Positions 51,165 through 59,300 of a stretch of 64,000 nt of DNA are shown here, in pieces. Position 1 is the first letter of the stretch, and every line of letters starts with the position of its first letter. A program made the translations under genes and the position numbers. Source of the DNA: Paucibacter_B soli (GTDB lineage Bacteria > Pseudomonadota > Gammaproteobacteria > Burkholderiales > Burkholderiaceae_C); the NCBI RefSeq assembly GCF_037482845.1, contig NZ_JBBHJW010000009.1:124001-188000 (forward strand), written 5' to 3'. The notes below the pieces were generated by a model that saw nothing but the letters and a program-made list of their open reading frames with translations, was not told the DNA's origin and made no database searches.

Positions 51165-52562
51165 TCAAGCAGCCAGGCGGTGTTGATCGAAGCCCGTGTC
51201 ATTGACACTCACAAACTTCGTGTTCTTTTGGATGTAGCCCATCCGCACGACGCCAGTCGGGCCTTCGCGCTGCTTCTCGACTATTAGTTCGGCCTGATCG
51301 TCCTCACGGTGAATGAAAATGATGACGTCGGCGTCTTGCTCGATGGCGCCGGACTCGCGGAGGTCCGACATCTGCGGACGCTGGACGGCTCGGTTCTCGA
51401 CGGCTCGGTTCAGCTGCGACAGGGCAATCACAGGGATGCCCAGCTGCATTGCCAGCTTCTTTAGGCCTCGGGAGATCGCGGCAACTTCCTGCTCGCGATT
51501 CGTGTGCTTTCCACCTACGGTCTCCATGAGCTGCAGGTAGTCCACGATGATGAGGTCGCACTTCCCTTCCCTGTGCAGGCGGCGCGCCAGCGCAGAGAGG
51601 GCTGTCAGCGTCACGCTGGGCATGTCCACGACGTTGAACGGCAACTCGGAGAGTTCCTCCCCGCCGGCGACAATCGCCTCCCAGTCCTCTTCAGACAGGG
51701 CGCCCATTCGAATGGCGTGCGAGTCGACTCCTGAGACGATGGCAAGCGCGCGTTTGGACAGCTCCTTGGCCTTCATCTCCATCGAGGCCATTAGGACGTG
51801 GGTGCCAGCTGCCGCCGTACCCAGGCCAAGCGACATCACGAGCGCGGTCTTGCCGACCGCCGGCCGGGCCGCAACGATAATGAGCTGCCCCGCGTGCAGG
51901 CCGGCCGTCAGCGCATCAAGGTCAGGGTAGCTGGTGGTGATCCCCATGGTCGAAACACCCGAGCTTGCTCGCTCGGCCATCTCGGTGAGGGCCTCTACAG
52001 CTGCCGCACCGATGGACTTGATCGGTAGGGATCGAGCCTCAGTCGCGCCTGTCAGCAACTTCTGAATCTCGCCGGCGCGCTCTTCAACCGGCGTGTCGCC
52101 TGCGGATATGGCTTGAGCCTGCGTCACTGCTGCGCGGAGCTTTCGCTCCTGCGAAGCAGTGGCCACCACCTTGGCGTGCGAAACGGCCGCTTCAGGGTTG
52201 GCGCCTACGGCGGCAACGAGCGCCTGAAGGTCTTCAGTCGATGCGAGCTGGCAGACAGAGGGGAGACTGGCAACCGAAATGGTGTCGGCAACGTCGATGC
52301 CGTCGACGCGCCCCTCGATGATCTCGACAATTCCGGCGAACACCGCCGAAAGGATCGGGCTCGCAATATCGGATGCAACGATAACGTCGGCAATGGCGTC
52401 GAAGAGCGCGTTGTTGGCTAGGATTGCTCCGACCACCGAGCGCTCGGCCATCTGCACGGCAGAAGACCCGGCAACAGGCTCAGCCATCACCGGAATCTCT
52501 CCGATGGGGTGGGCGTCAGACTCATCGCCGCGGCGCGCAAAAAGTGAGACACGGGTATTCAA
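51165..52562 (-). CDS. dnaB: Replicative DNA helicase DnaB
   Basis: 465 aa, the usual DnaB length. An N-terminal domain (about 38-150, AERSVVGAILANNALFDAIA) is followed by the RecA-like core with Walker A AARPAVGKTAL (about 230), LIIVDYLQLM (Walker B), IPVIALSQLNRAVE and the arginine-finger region DLRESGAIEQDADVIIF. The start is TTG at 52562, overlapping the dnaC stop (TTGA), with GGGAGAG upstream. An internal ATG at 52487 is possible. A plasmid-own DnaB with its loader suggests the element builds its own replisome. Confidence 0.93.
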   Translation of the reverse strand: MNTRVSLFARRGDESDAHPIGEIPVMAEPVAGSSAVQMAERSVVGAILANNALFDAIADVIVASDIASPILSAVFAGIVEIIEGRVDGIDVADTISVASLPSVCQLASTEDLQALVAAVGANPEAAVSHAKVVATASQERKLRAAVTQAQAISAGDTPVEERAGEIQKLLTGATEARSLPIKSIGAAAVEALTEMAERASSGVSTMGITTSYPDLDALTAGLHAGQLIIVAARPAVGKTALVMSLGLGTAAAGTHVLMASMEMKAKELSKRALAIVSGVDSHAIRMGALSEEDWEAIVAGGEELSELPFNVVDMPSVTLTALSALARRLHREGKCDLIIVDYLQLMETVGGKHTNREQEVAAISRGLKKLAMQLGIPVIALSQLNRAVENRAVQRPQMSDLRESGAIEQDADVIIFIHREDDQAELIVEKQREGPTGVVRMGYIQKNTKFVSVNDTGFDQHRLAA

Positions 52563-53317
52563 CGGGACTCTCCCTTTGCTGACTCGCGAGGGCCGCGCAC
52601 ATTTCGCTGGCCTTCCCAGTCAAAAATGATCGGCTCGGTACCGGCCAAGATCCGGGACACGACACGCTCGTCGAGATCGCGGTTCAGGCGCTCAAGAGGC
52701 CGATTGCTGATCGCCAGAGTCGGGAATCCAGGCTGCTCATAGCGGGCGTTGATGATGTCGTAGAGGGTGCTGTAGTCGTTGTCTGAGGTGCCGTGCAGGT
52801 CGATTTCGTCGAGCACCAGGAAGTCGGCCTCCACGAGCGACTTGATGATCTGCTCCACGCCGCGCGGCTTCCCGTACGCGTTCCGAATCTCGCGCGTCAA
52901 CCTGGGCAGGCTGGTGTAAACGGCCGAGATCCCTTGCGCCACAAGGGCCTGGACCATCGAGCAGGCCAAGTGCGTCTTGGCAGTGCCCGGCAAGCCAATG
53001 AAGATGAAGCCAGTCCGCTTGAATCGCGCAACCTGGAAGTTGCCGCAATAGTTGCGCAAGACAGTCACGAGCTTCCCGGCCTTCTCATTGGAAGCACGGA
53101 AGGTCTCGAAGGACTCAGCAAAGAAGGTCGGCGGAATGCCGGCGGCCGCCTGCAGGGATTGATGGCGATAGGCTTCCTGACGAGCTTTCAGGCTCGACCA
53201 GGCCTGGCTGGCGTCGACGCTGGCGCGGCCCAAGCATGCGGTGCACACCAACTGGTCACCCAGCATGCGCATCGGCTTTCCGTGCTCCAGGCACGTAGAA
53301 GAGATCGGATGGGTCAT
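52559..53317 (-). CDS. dnaC: DnaC-like helicase loader
   Basis: 252 aa. A Cys-rich N-terminal module (CLEHGKPMRMLGDQLVCTAC) resembles the zinc ribbon of some phage and plasmid DnaC proteins. The AAA+ domain has Walker A GLPGTAKTHL (about 108-117), where Ala replaces the last Gly, Walker B DFLVLDEIDL, and ISNRPLERL (sensor 1). It loads DnaB on single-stranded DNA. It overlaps the DnaT-like gene and dnaB by 4 bp on each side, a tight primosome operon. Confidence 0.9.
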   Translation of the reverse strand: MTHPISSTCLEHGKPMRMLGDQLVCTACLGRASVDASQAWSSLKARQEAYRHQSLQAAAGIPPTFFAESFETFRASNEKAGKLVTVLRNYCGNFQVARFKRTGFIFIGLPGTAKTHLACSMVQALVAQGISAVYTSLPRLTREIRNAYGKPRGVEQIIKSLVEADFLVLDEIDLHGTSDNDYSTLYDIINARYEQPGFPTLAISNRPLERLNRDLDERVVSRILAGTEPIIFDWEGQRNVRGPRESAKGESR

Positions 53318-54555
53318 TTGCGGCCAAACTGGTCACTGAGGCGTCGCTGCGCACCGCTGGCGCGCCACGCAGGGGCGCTGGTGCGGCTGCCGCGAGCCAG
53401 CATCGCTGCCGAAGGGCGGACTGCGGACGGGGCCGCTTGAGGAATAGCTGCAACCTGCGTGGCGGCGCTGGTAGCCGGCTTCAGATCGGTTTCCAGACCA
53501 TCTAGGTCGGAGAGGTCGTCGCCAAAAGGAGTCGAAGAGCCGGCTTGGTGATCCGCCTCAGGCCCGCCGTATGAGCCACCCTGGCCAAAGCCATTCCCCG
53601 TCTTGCCAGCTCGCACAACCGCTTGGCGCACATCCGCATCACGCGAGGCGTTCGACAGCCACGAATTGATGAAGCGGCGCAGGCCAGTGAAGGTCTTTTG
53701 ACGCGCCTTGTTCGACTCGCACCAGAGGGCGGCCATCCGCAGCTGCTGCTCGACGTCGAGGCTCTTGAAAGTGACCTGCAGGTGGTCAACCAAGGACTTC
53801 GCAATCTCGGCAGTACGGTCGCCCTCGCAGGCGATGCGGACCATGGTCGGGTCATCGTCGCCGGGTTCGATCTTGTCGTTGATGCCGAAGCGACGCACCA
53901 GGACAGAACCACTTAGCTTTCGGGCTGGAGTTGCCGCAGGTGCTGCGACCGGAGCAGTGGCCGGCGGAATACCAGGAAGGTGGCCAGACTCCGCAGGAGC
54001 GATAGTGTCTGCGGTCGCAGCGGGAGCCGAAGCCGGCGCCGGCGCCGGCGCCGAAACCACATTGGCCCGATCTGGGGCAGCCGCAAGTGCTTTGCTCGCC
54101 AGGCCGGATTCCGATGTGCGCTTGACCCAACCCTTCGAACGATTTGCAACTTGCGCCAGCTGCTCACTGAGCACCATGTCGATGGAGGCGATCCGAAGTC
54201 CGCTCTCATCTTCTCGGAGAAGGCCCAGGGCGCAGAGTGCATCTACCGAGCCACAGGCTTCTGTATACGGCATGCCTCGCATCTGCAGAACAGCCTTCGC
54301 CTCATCCAGGCCCAAGCGAGGAGATTCAACCATCGGTTCCGAGGCCAGCAAGCGCTGAGCAATAGCAACGAGGCCGCCTATCAACGCAGGCGCCAGGTTT
54401 GCGATCTCGCGTTGGATCATGAGCTCGCCAAGAGCGTGCCGAGAAATCTTGAGGGCCCGAGCACGAGCGTGGTCAGCGCGTGTGGCCGGACGGCCACTTG
54501 CGCAACCATCAGCGGCCCGGGTTGGTCTCTGTTTCATGTCGGCTTGTGTCTTCAT
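53314..54555 (-). CDS. DnaT/phage-O-like primosome protein (putative)
   Basis: 413 aa from the ATG at 54555; another Met lies at 54537. The promoter places the transcript start only about 15 nt upstream, and no Shine-Dalgarno is visible. The N-terminal half has a winged-helix-like region (about 30-130, SRHALGELMIQREIANLAPA). An Ala/Pro linker contains a (GGCGCC)n run at 54033-54052. A C-terminal block (about 255-325) reads FKSLDVEQQLRMAALWCESN and FTGLRRFINSWLSNA, the Trp-rich DnaT-type ssDNA and DnaC-binding pattern. Position before dnaC supports the call; family identity is moderate. Confidence 0.65.
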   Translation of the reverse strand: MKTQADMKQRPTRAADGCASGRPATRADHARARALKISRHALGELMIQREIANLAPALIGGLVAIAQRLLASEPMVESPRLGLDEAKAVLQMRGMPYTEACGSVDALCALGLLREDESGLRIASIDMVLSEQLAQVANRSKGWVKRTSESGLASKALAAAPDRANVVSAPAPAPASAPAATADTIAPAESGHLPGIPPATAPVAAPAATPARKLSGSVLVRRFGINDKIEPGDDDPTMVRIACEGDRTAEIAKSLVDHLQVTFKSLDVEQQLRMAALWCESNKARQKTFTGLRRFINSWLSNASRDADVRQAVVRAGKTGNGFGQGGSYGGPEADHQAGSSTPFGDDLSDLDGLETDLKPATSAATQVAAIPQAAPSAVRPSAAMLARGSRTSAPAWRASGAQRRLSDQFGRK

Positions 54556-54575
54556 AGCGGTGGTGAACGAGATAT

Positions 54576-54603
54576 AGTCTACACGTTTGCTAAAAACTGT
54601 CAA
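54576..54603 (-). promoter_or_regulatory. Promoter of the primosome-traM operon
   Basis: -35 TTGACA (54598-54603), 16-nt spacer and -10 TAGACT (54576-54581) on the minus strand, with GTGTAGACTATATC over the -10 as in the traP promoter. It faces away from the plus-strand promoter about 110 bp to the right. The 54604-54709 interval between them has a GAGACA/TGTCTC hairpin (54625-54642) and nothing else I recognise. Confidence 0.75.
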
Positions 54604-54709
54604 GGCGCTTGGGGCCTCTGGGTTGAGACATTCATTTGTCTCTTGTCATTAGATAGCACATGGCCAACGAACCGCCAAGGGATTGGGCCAGCAGTGCAAA
54701 TTATTCAGC

Positions 54710-54737
54710 TTGACAATAGCTGCGTATGTGATATTCT
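54710..54737 (+). promoter_or_regulatory. Promoter of the 427-aa gene, shared family
   Basis: -35 TTGACA (54710-54715), 16-nt spacer and -10 TATTCT (54732-54737), preceded by GCGTATGTGA. It is the only strong plus-strand copy of the main signal and has a consensus -35. Confidence 0.8.
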
Positions 54738-54944
54738 CTGTGCCGTTACTGATGAATCGAACGTACCGGCAGGGCAATCCTGACGGGTCCTGCGGGCAAT
54801 TGATATTTCGCGGCCAACCTCGGTTGGTGCTTAACGGTTCTCGAGCCAGCGCCTTGCGCCTGCTCGCGGCCCCGAAGCGACGTTCGGATAGGGCTTGGGC
54901 CTCGTCGTATTCAGCAACCGTCCATGGCATTAAGGAGCCAAAAA
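54738..54944 (+). promoter_or_regulatory. Long structured 5' leader
   Basis: About 200 nt of leader separate the promoter from the ATG at 54945. Two hairpins are visible: CCAAC/GTTGG (54814-54827) and GAGC..GCGC / GCGC..GCTC with a 3-nt loop (54843-54865). A Shine-Dalgarno (AAGGAG) lies just before the start. It could be a regulatory leader, for example for autogenous control; I see no known riboswitch. Confidence 0.45.
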
Positions 54945-56228
54945 ATGGAACGTACTCACCTGTTTGCCAAGAAGACCTCTGGCAACGCTCGCCCCGAAAC
55001 CTTCGCCATCAAAGTCATCGCGTACGACACCACTGGCAAGCAGCACATGGTCCACGGCAAGCGCCTGGACAACGGTGAAGAGGTTTCCGTCTACCTCCGT
55101 GATGTCGAATACGAACGTCGCAGCTCGTTCAAGCGCTCGGAAATCAAGGACTTCGCCGCTCCGCGCAAGGATCGCCAGCATCCCGGCACGGCCCCCGAAG
55201 GTATCCTGCTGATCCAGGAGGCGTTCCCACAGGGAGACAACAAGTTTGGCGCCCGCTGGATTCAGTCGCTGTCGCATACCAAGGGCGAGGCTGAGGTCTT
55301 CATGGCCACCGTCCACGTGTCGCCAGTGAAGCGCGGCAACGCCAAGAGCGCCGACTTCCCGGAAGGTCGTCCGTACTCGTTGATGACCGTCTTGCACGAT
55401 GGTGACTTCAGGCACCTCAGTGACGAGATGGCTGATGCGCTGAAGCTCCAGCCACCCTTCCAGGTTCAGAACACGGCTGAACTGAAGCAGGCCCTCACTG
55501 AACTGTTGAGCGACGGCATCGGCGCCGGTGTCCGTCTGTCGAGCAGTGCTGGCTTCGACGCCATGTATGTCGGTCGCTCGCGCGACTCCTCGCCTGACGA
55601 CGACGTGGCCGCCTTCATGAAGGAGATCGAGCCGATGCAGGAGGCCGTCGATAGTGGCGAGTTTGCCTGTGAAGTGATTCCGTACGGCAACGTATGGGCC
55701 GGCCCGAAGACCACTGACGTCATGATGGCGAACAAGGTGGTGCAGAACCGCCTGAAGCAGTTCAACCAGGAGGCAGTCAGCGATGCCGGCCGCAGCTATA
55801 CCCTGACGAACTACCGACCGGCCATTGTGGCGGTGCGTTTGACTGATCCTGGTGCGGACGGCAAGCGCGCTGTGTTCTTTAGCCACTTCGAGCCGCTGTG
55901 GACGCGTCAGCCTACCGCTGGCCTGGTCAACGCCATCTGCTATGCGCAGACCGACGTCCTGTCGCCTGAGCCGCCGAAGCCGACCACGGCGAATGCGGTC
56001 AATCCGACGGAGCCGGAAGCTCGTGGCGAGGTCCTGGACTCTGGCTTCGGCAGCTTTGATGCCAGCGATGACCTGATGGGTGCCGCTGGAGGCCCTCCCG
56101 GGCAAGGTGGTGACCACGACATCGGCGATGACATCCCCGCTGGCGGCGCCCCGGCCGCTTCGGCCGCCAATGAGGGTGCCGAACAGGCCGCCCCCGGCCG
56201 CCGCTACCGCCGCGGCGCTGCCCGTTGA
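54945..56228 (+). CDS. Unknown plasmid protein with acidic C-terminal tail
   Basis: 427 aa; start set by AAGGAG 7 nt before the ATG at 54945. The N-terminal part (about 20-130) alternates strands (AIKVIAYDTTGKQHMVHGKR, GILLIQEAFPQGDNKFGARW) in a pattern that could be an OB-like nucleic-acid fold, but I recognise no family. The last 75 residues are disordered, rich in Gly/Ala/Asp with DASDDLMGAAGG and DIGDDIPAGG, then a basic end RRYRRGAAR. The acidic segment recalls SSB tails without matching them. A strong promoter, long leader and own terminator suggest abundant production. A DNA-maintenance role beside the giant helicase is only a guess. Confidence 0.72.
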   Translation: MERTHLFAKKTSGNARPETFAIKVIAYDTTGKQHMVHGKRLDNGEEVSVYLRDVEYERRSSFKRSEIKDFAAPRKDRQHPGTAPEGILLIQEAFPQGDNKFGARWIQSLSHTKGEAEVFMATVHVSPVKRGNAKSADFPEGRPYSLMTVLHDGDFRHLSDEMADALKLQPPFQVQNTAELKQALTELLSDGIGAGVRLSSSAGFDAMYVGRSRDSSPDDDVAAFMKEIEPMQEAVDSGEFACEVIPYGNVWAGPKTTDVMMANKVVQNRLKQFNQEAVSDAGRSYTLTNYRPAIVAVRLTDPGADGKRAVFFSHFEPLWTRQPTAGLVNAICYAQTDVLSPEPPKPTTANAVNPTEPEARGEVLDSGFGSFDASDDLMGAAGGPPGQGGDHDIGDDIPAGGAPAASAANEGAEQAAPGRRYRRGAAR

Positions 56229-56249
56229 TCTGAATCGCAAAGACGATCC

Positions 56250-56274
56250 GAAGGCCCCTGTTGGGGCCTTCTTT
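56250..56274 (+). terminator. Rho-independent terminator
   Basis: A perfect 9-bp stem GAAGGCCCC / GGGGCCTTC (loop TGTT) is followed by TTT. It lies between the 427-aa gene and the helicase gene, so most transcripts should stop before the helicase, or read-through sets its level. Confidence 0.8.
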
Positions 56275-56328
56275 CCAAAGCGCCACGACACCTTGGCGTT
56301 TTGCAAAGAACTCTACTGAGTGCACCCA

Positions 56329-59300
56329 ATGAGCCAGAACATCGCCCCCTCCCCTCGCAAGCGTCCTTGGCCAGACATGTCGGCCTATGGGATCCACTTT
56401 GGCGTCCTCGACATGCCGAATGGAGAGCCGCGGATGGTCATGGTTGACCGAGATGGCGCATGGCGCGAACTCGCTCGCCGGATGGGTTTCTCCCAGTCAC
56501 GATGGTTTGGCTTGTACGTCAAATCGTCGTTGAAGCTTGATATCCCTGGCTTTGGCACGAACTTCCCACTGGCGTCGGTCCTGCAACTTACAGACCAAGA
56601 AATCCGGGACCGTGTACGTCCGTTGATTCTCGAGCGCCGCGATCAGCGCTTGAGTCAGATGGCAGCCGGGAAGGGACGCCTTAGCTGGCATCCGACGAAA
56701 ACATTGGTAGCTGAGGCGGTCAACCAGGTCGCTGGCAACTCGGTCGACGAGTCTGATGGTGACGCGAGCGACACGCTTAGTCCGGCGGCAGCGCTTCGTC
56801 AGACCCTCTTCCTGGGCCTGAACGCCCAAGGACAGGAGGTCTACGAGTCCGGCGATGGTCAGCGTTTTGCCAAGTCCGGAGTGAGCATCATTGCTCGAGA
56901 AGCTGGCGAGGTCTCATCGGGGCCGATGTTCTTGCGCGCTACGACCAACGAGGAGTTGGTCCAGGTTGCGGCGGGCATGGTCAAGGAAATTCAGGGCGGC
57001 CGCCGACTGCACTCCGACGACTTCATCCGTTATGTGGAGGCCGTCAGCGGCCCGAATTCAACAGAAGACAAGAGCGTCGTCAGCCGATTCCATGCTGCAG
57101 TCGACGCTGCAATGCTGGAGCGCGTCTCATCTGTCGAGGGCGCTGGACAGGACGCATTTGAGGCAGCACTTCAACTGCACGAAGGACGCCCGCCGTTCTG
57201 GCGCGAGAGCGGGACATGGACCACGCCGCTTCCAATCGCAGTTGTCATGCAATCACTAGCATCCGCGAGCGCTCTTTCGAGCGAATCGGGTGAGCTTCCC
57301 AAGGTCATCGACATCTCAAGCGCCCCGGGTTCCCACTCCTGGTCGTTTGGTGCTGAATCTGTCTCTCAGTCTTCGATACCTGAGCATGACATTGCTTTGG
57401 GCGCCGTATTTGGTGAGGCGCTGGATCCTCAATCTTTGGGTGGAGTCCGAGTAACTCGGACTGACTCGGAGGCATTGTTGTCGGCGATTGGCAAGCGCAA
57501 CCCGGATGGCCTCACCGTCTTCCTGTTGTCCACTGAAAAGGCCGGCAAACTGGACAACGAGTTCCGCCGCGTGATCTCGGCACTGGGCCAGCGATTCGAG
57601 ATCGCCGGCTTGGTCGACATCGCTCCGTCCTTGATCGGGCCAGGCGCAACCGATGGCTCTCGAATGGTCGTAGTTGGACGCAAACGCTCTGAGCCGGACT
57701 ACGCCTTCTCTGTTGGCGCCGACATCCCGGTTTTGTTCGACTACGGCAGTCTGTGGAGCTGGGCCGAGTCTCTCCGCGCCTCTCAGATGGGCGAAGTTCA
57801 CACCTTCGGTGACGACGGTCGCGAAGAGAACCGCTGGCAAGCGCCCTACATCGCGTCCTCGCAGGTTTCAGAGCCTGAGACCATGAGCCCCAGAAATCTG
57901 CTCGGTCCGGTCCGCATGGCCCTGGCTCACATTGTTGACAGCAACGGCCTGGGAATCGATGAGTTTGTTTGCTCGAAGCTTGGTTGGACCATGGAGCAGC
58001 TCGAGCAGCGGTTGAGCTCTGAGCAGACCGATGCCGTCGCTATCGGCATCCAGTCGATTGACGACGGCATGGGCATGGTTGAGGCGGACGCGACCGGCCT
58101 GGGCAAGGGCCGAGTGGCCGCAACGCTGGCTGTCTACGCCAAGAAGATCGGGATGCCCGTGGTCTTCATGACTGAGAAGGCTGACCTCTTCTCTGACTTC
58201 TATCGTGACGTGCAGGACATCAACTGCATGGACGAGCTCGGCAACCCCTTCATCGTCAACAACGAGCTGATCGTCCGCGATACGGCGACGCAAAAGGAAA
58301 TTGCTCGTAGCCCCAAGCGCGATGCGGCCCAGATGACGATGGCGTGCGGCGACTTCCCCGCCGACCACGATATCGTTCTGGCCACCTACTCGCAGTTCAA
58401 TCGCAAGTACGAGTCTGGCTCGGCGTTTCGCAACTCGATCCTGGCCCGGTGCATCCGTGACTTGCTGAAGACCGATGCGGACGTCTTCGCGGCCTTGAGC
58501 AAGGCAGGAAGCCAGCTCGGCCTCGGCGACTACGCCAGCAACGGCGTCACCACTCTTGATGGCGCAGTCGCCTATGAGAAGTCGGCTTCGCTCGCGTTCC
58601 GTGCCCGAGGCGAAAGCGACCTGGCCGACCAGGCGGACCGCAATGCCGCCCTACTGCAGTTGAGCAAGGACGACATGCTCAAGGACCTGTCCGAGCGCAT
58701 CAAGTCCGACATGACCACCTTGAAGCACCAGTGGCTCTACTCGGGTGCGTTCAATGGCGCGCTGCTCATTCTCGATGAGTCGCACGTTGCTGCTGGTGAG
58801 AAGTCCCAGACGGGCACGAACCTGCGATTCCTGGTTGAAAACGCCGGCGCCGTCGCCTACTCGTCGGCCACCTTCGCCAAAGACATTGGCAACTTCATTC
58901 TGTATTCGCGCCTGTTCCCGTCCAATCTGCGCGCGTCGACCATCGGCGAGACGCTGACCCGCGGCGGCGAGGCCATGCAGGAGATCGTGTCCGGCATGCT
59001 GGCCAAGGACGGCCGGTTGATCCGCCGTGAGCATGACCTGTCGAACCTCGAGTTCAAGGTCACGGTCGACAAGGACCGCAAGGAGCGAAACGAATACTGG
59101 GCAAACGGCTTCGCCCAGGTCTTGGCCGCGATGAGCTATGTCTCTGGTGAGGTCGAGGAAATCGCCATTTCGATGAATGAGGAACTCGAGAAGAGCCTCA
59201 AGGCCGCCAAGAAGAGCAAGAGCGGACCAAACGGGTCCAGCAATGCGCCAGCTGTACCTACCGTCGGCGTGCAGTACACGAACTTCTCGAGCAAGTTCTA

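Noticed and set aside
54752..55078. Plus-strand frame in the leader starting MNRTYRQGN
   Set aside because: It runs into the 427-aa gene in another frame and has no Shine-Dalgarno; a leader peptide cannot be excluded but is not supported.
54930..56306. 458-codon minus-strand frame opposite the 427-aa gene
   Set aside because: Covers the same DNA as a gene with a strong promoter, Shine-Dalgarno and terminator; no motif of its own.
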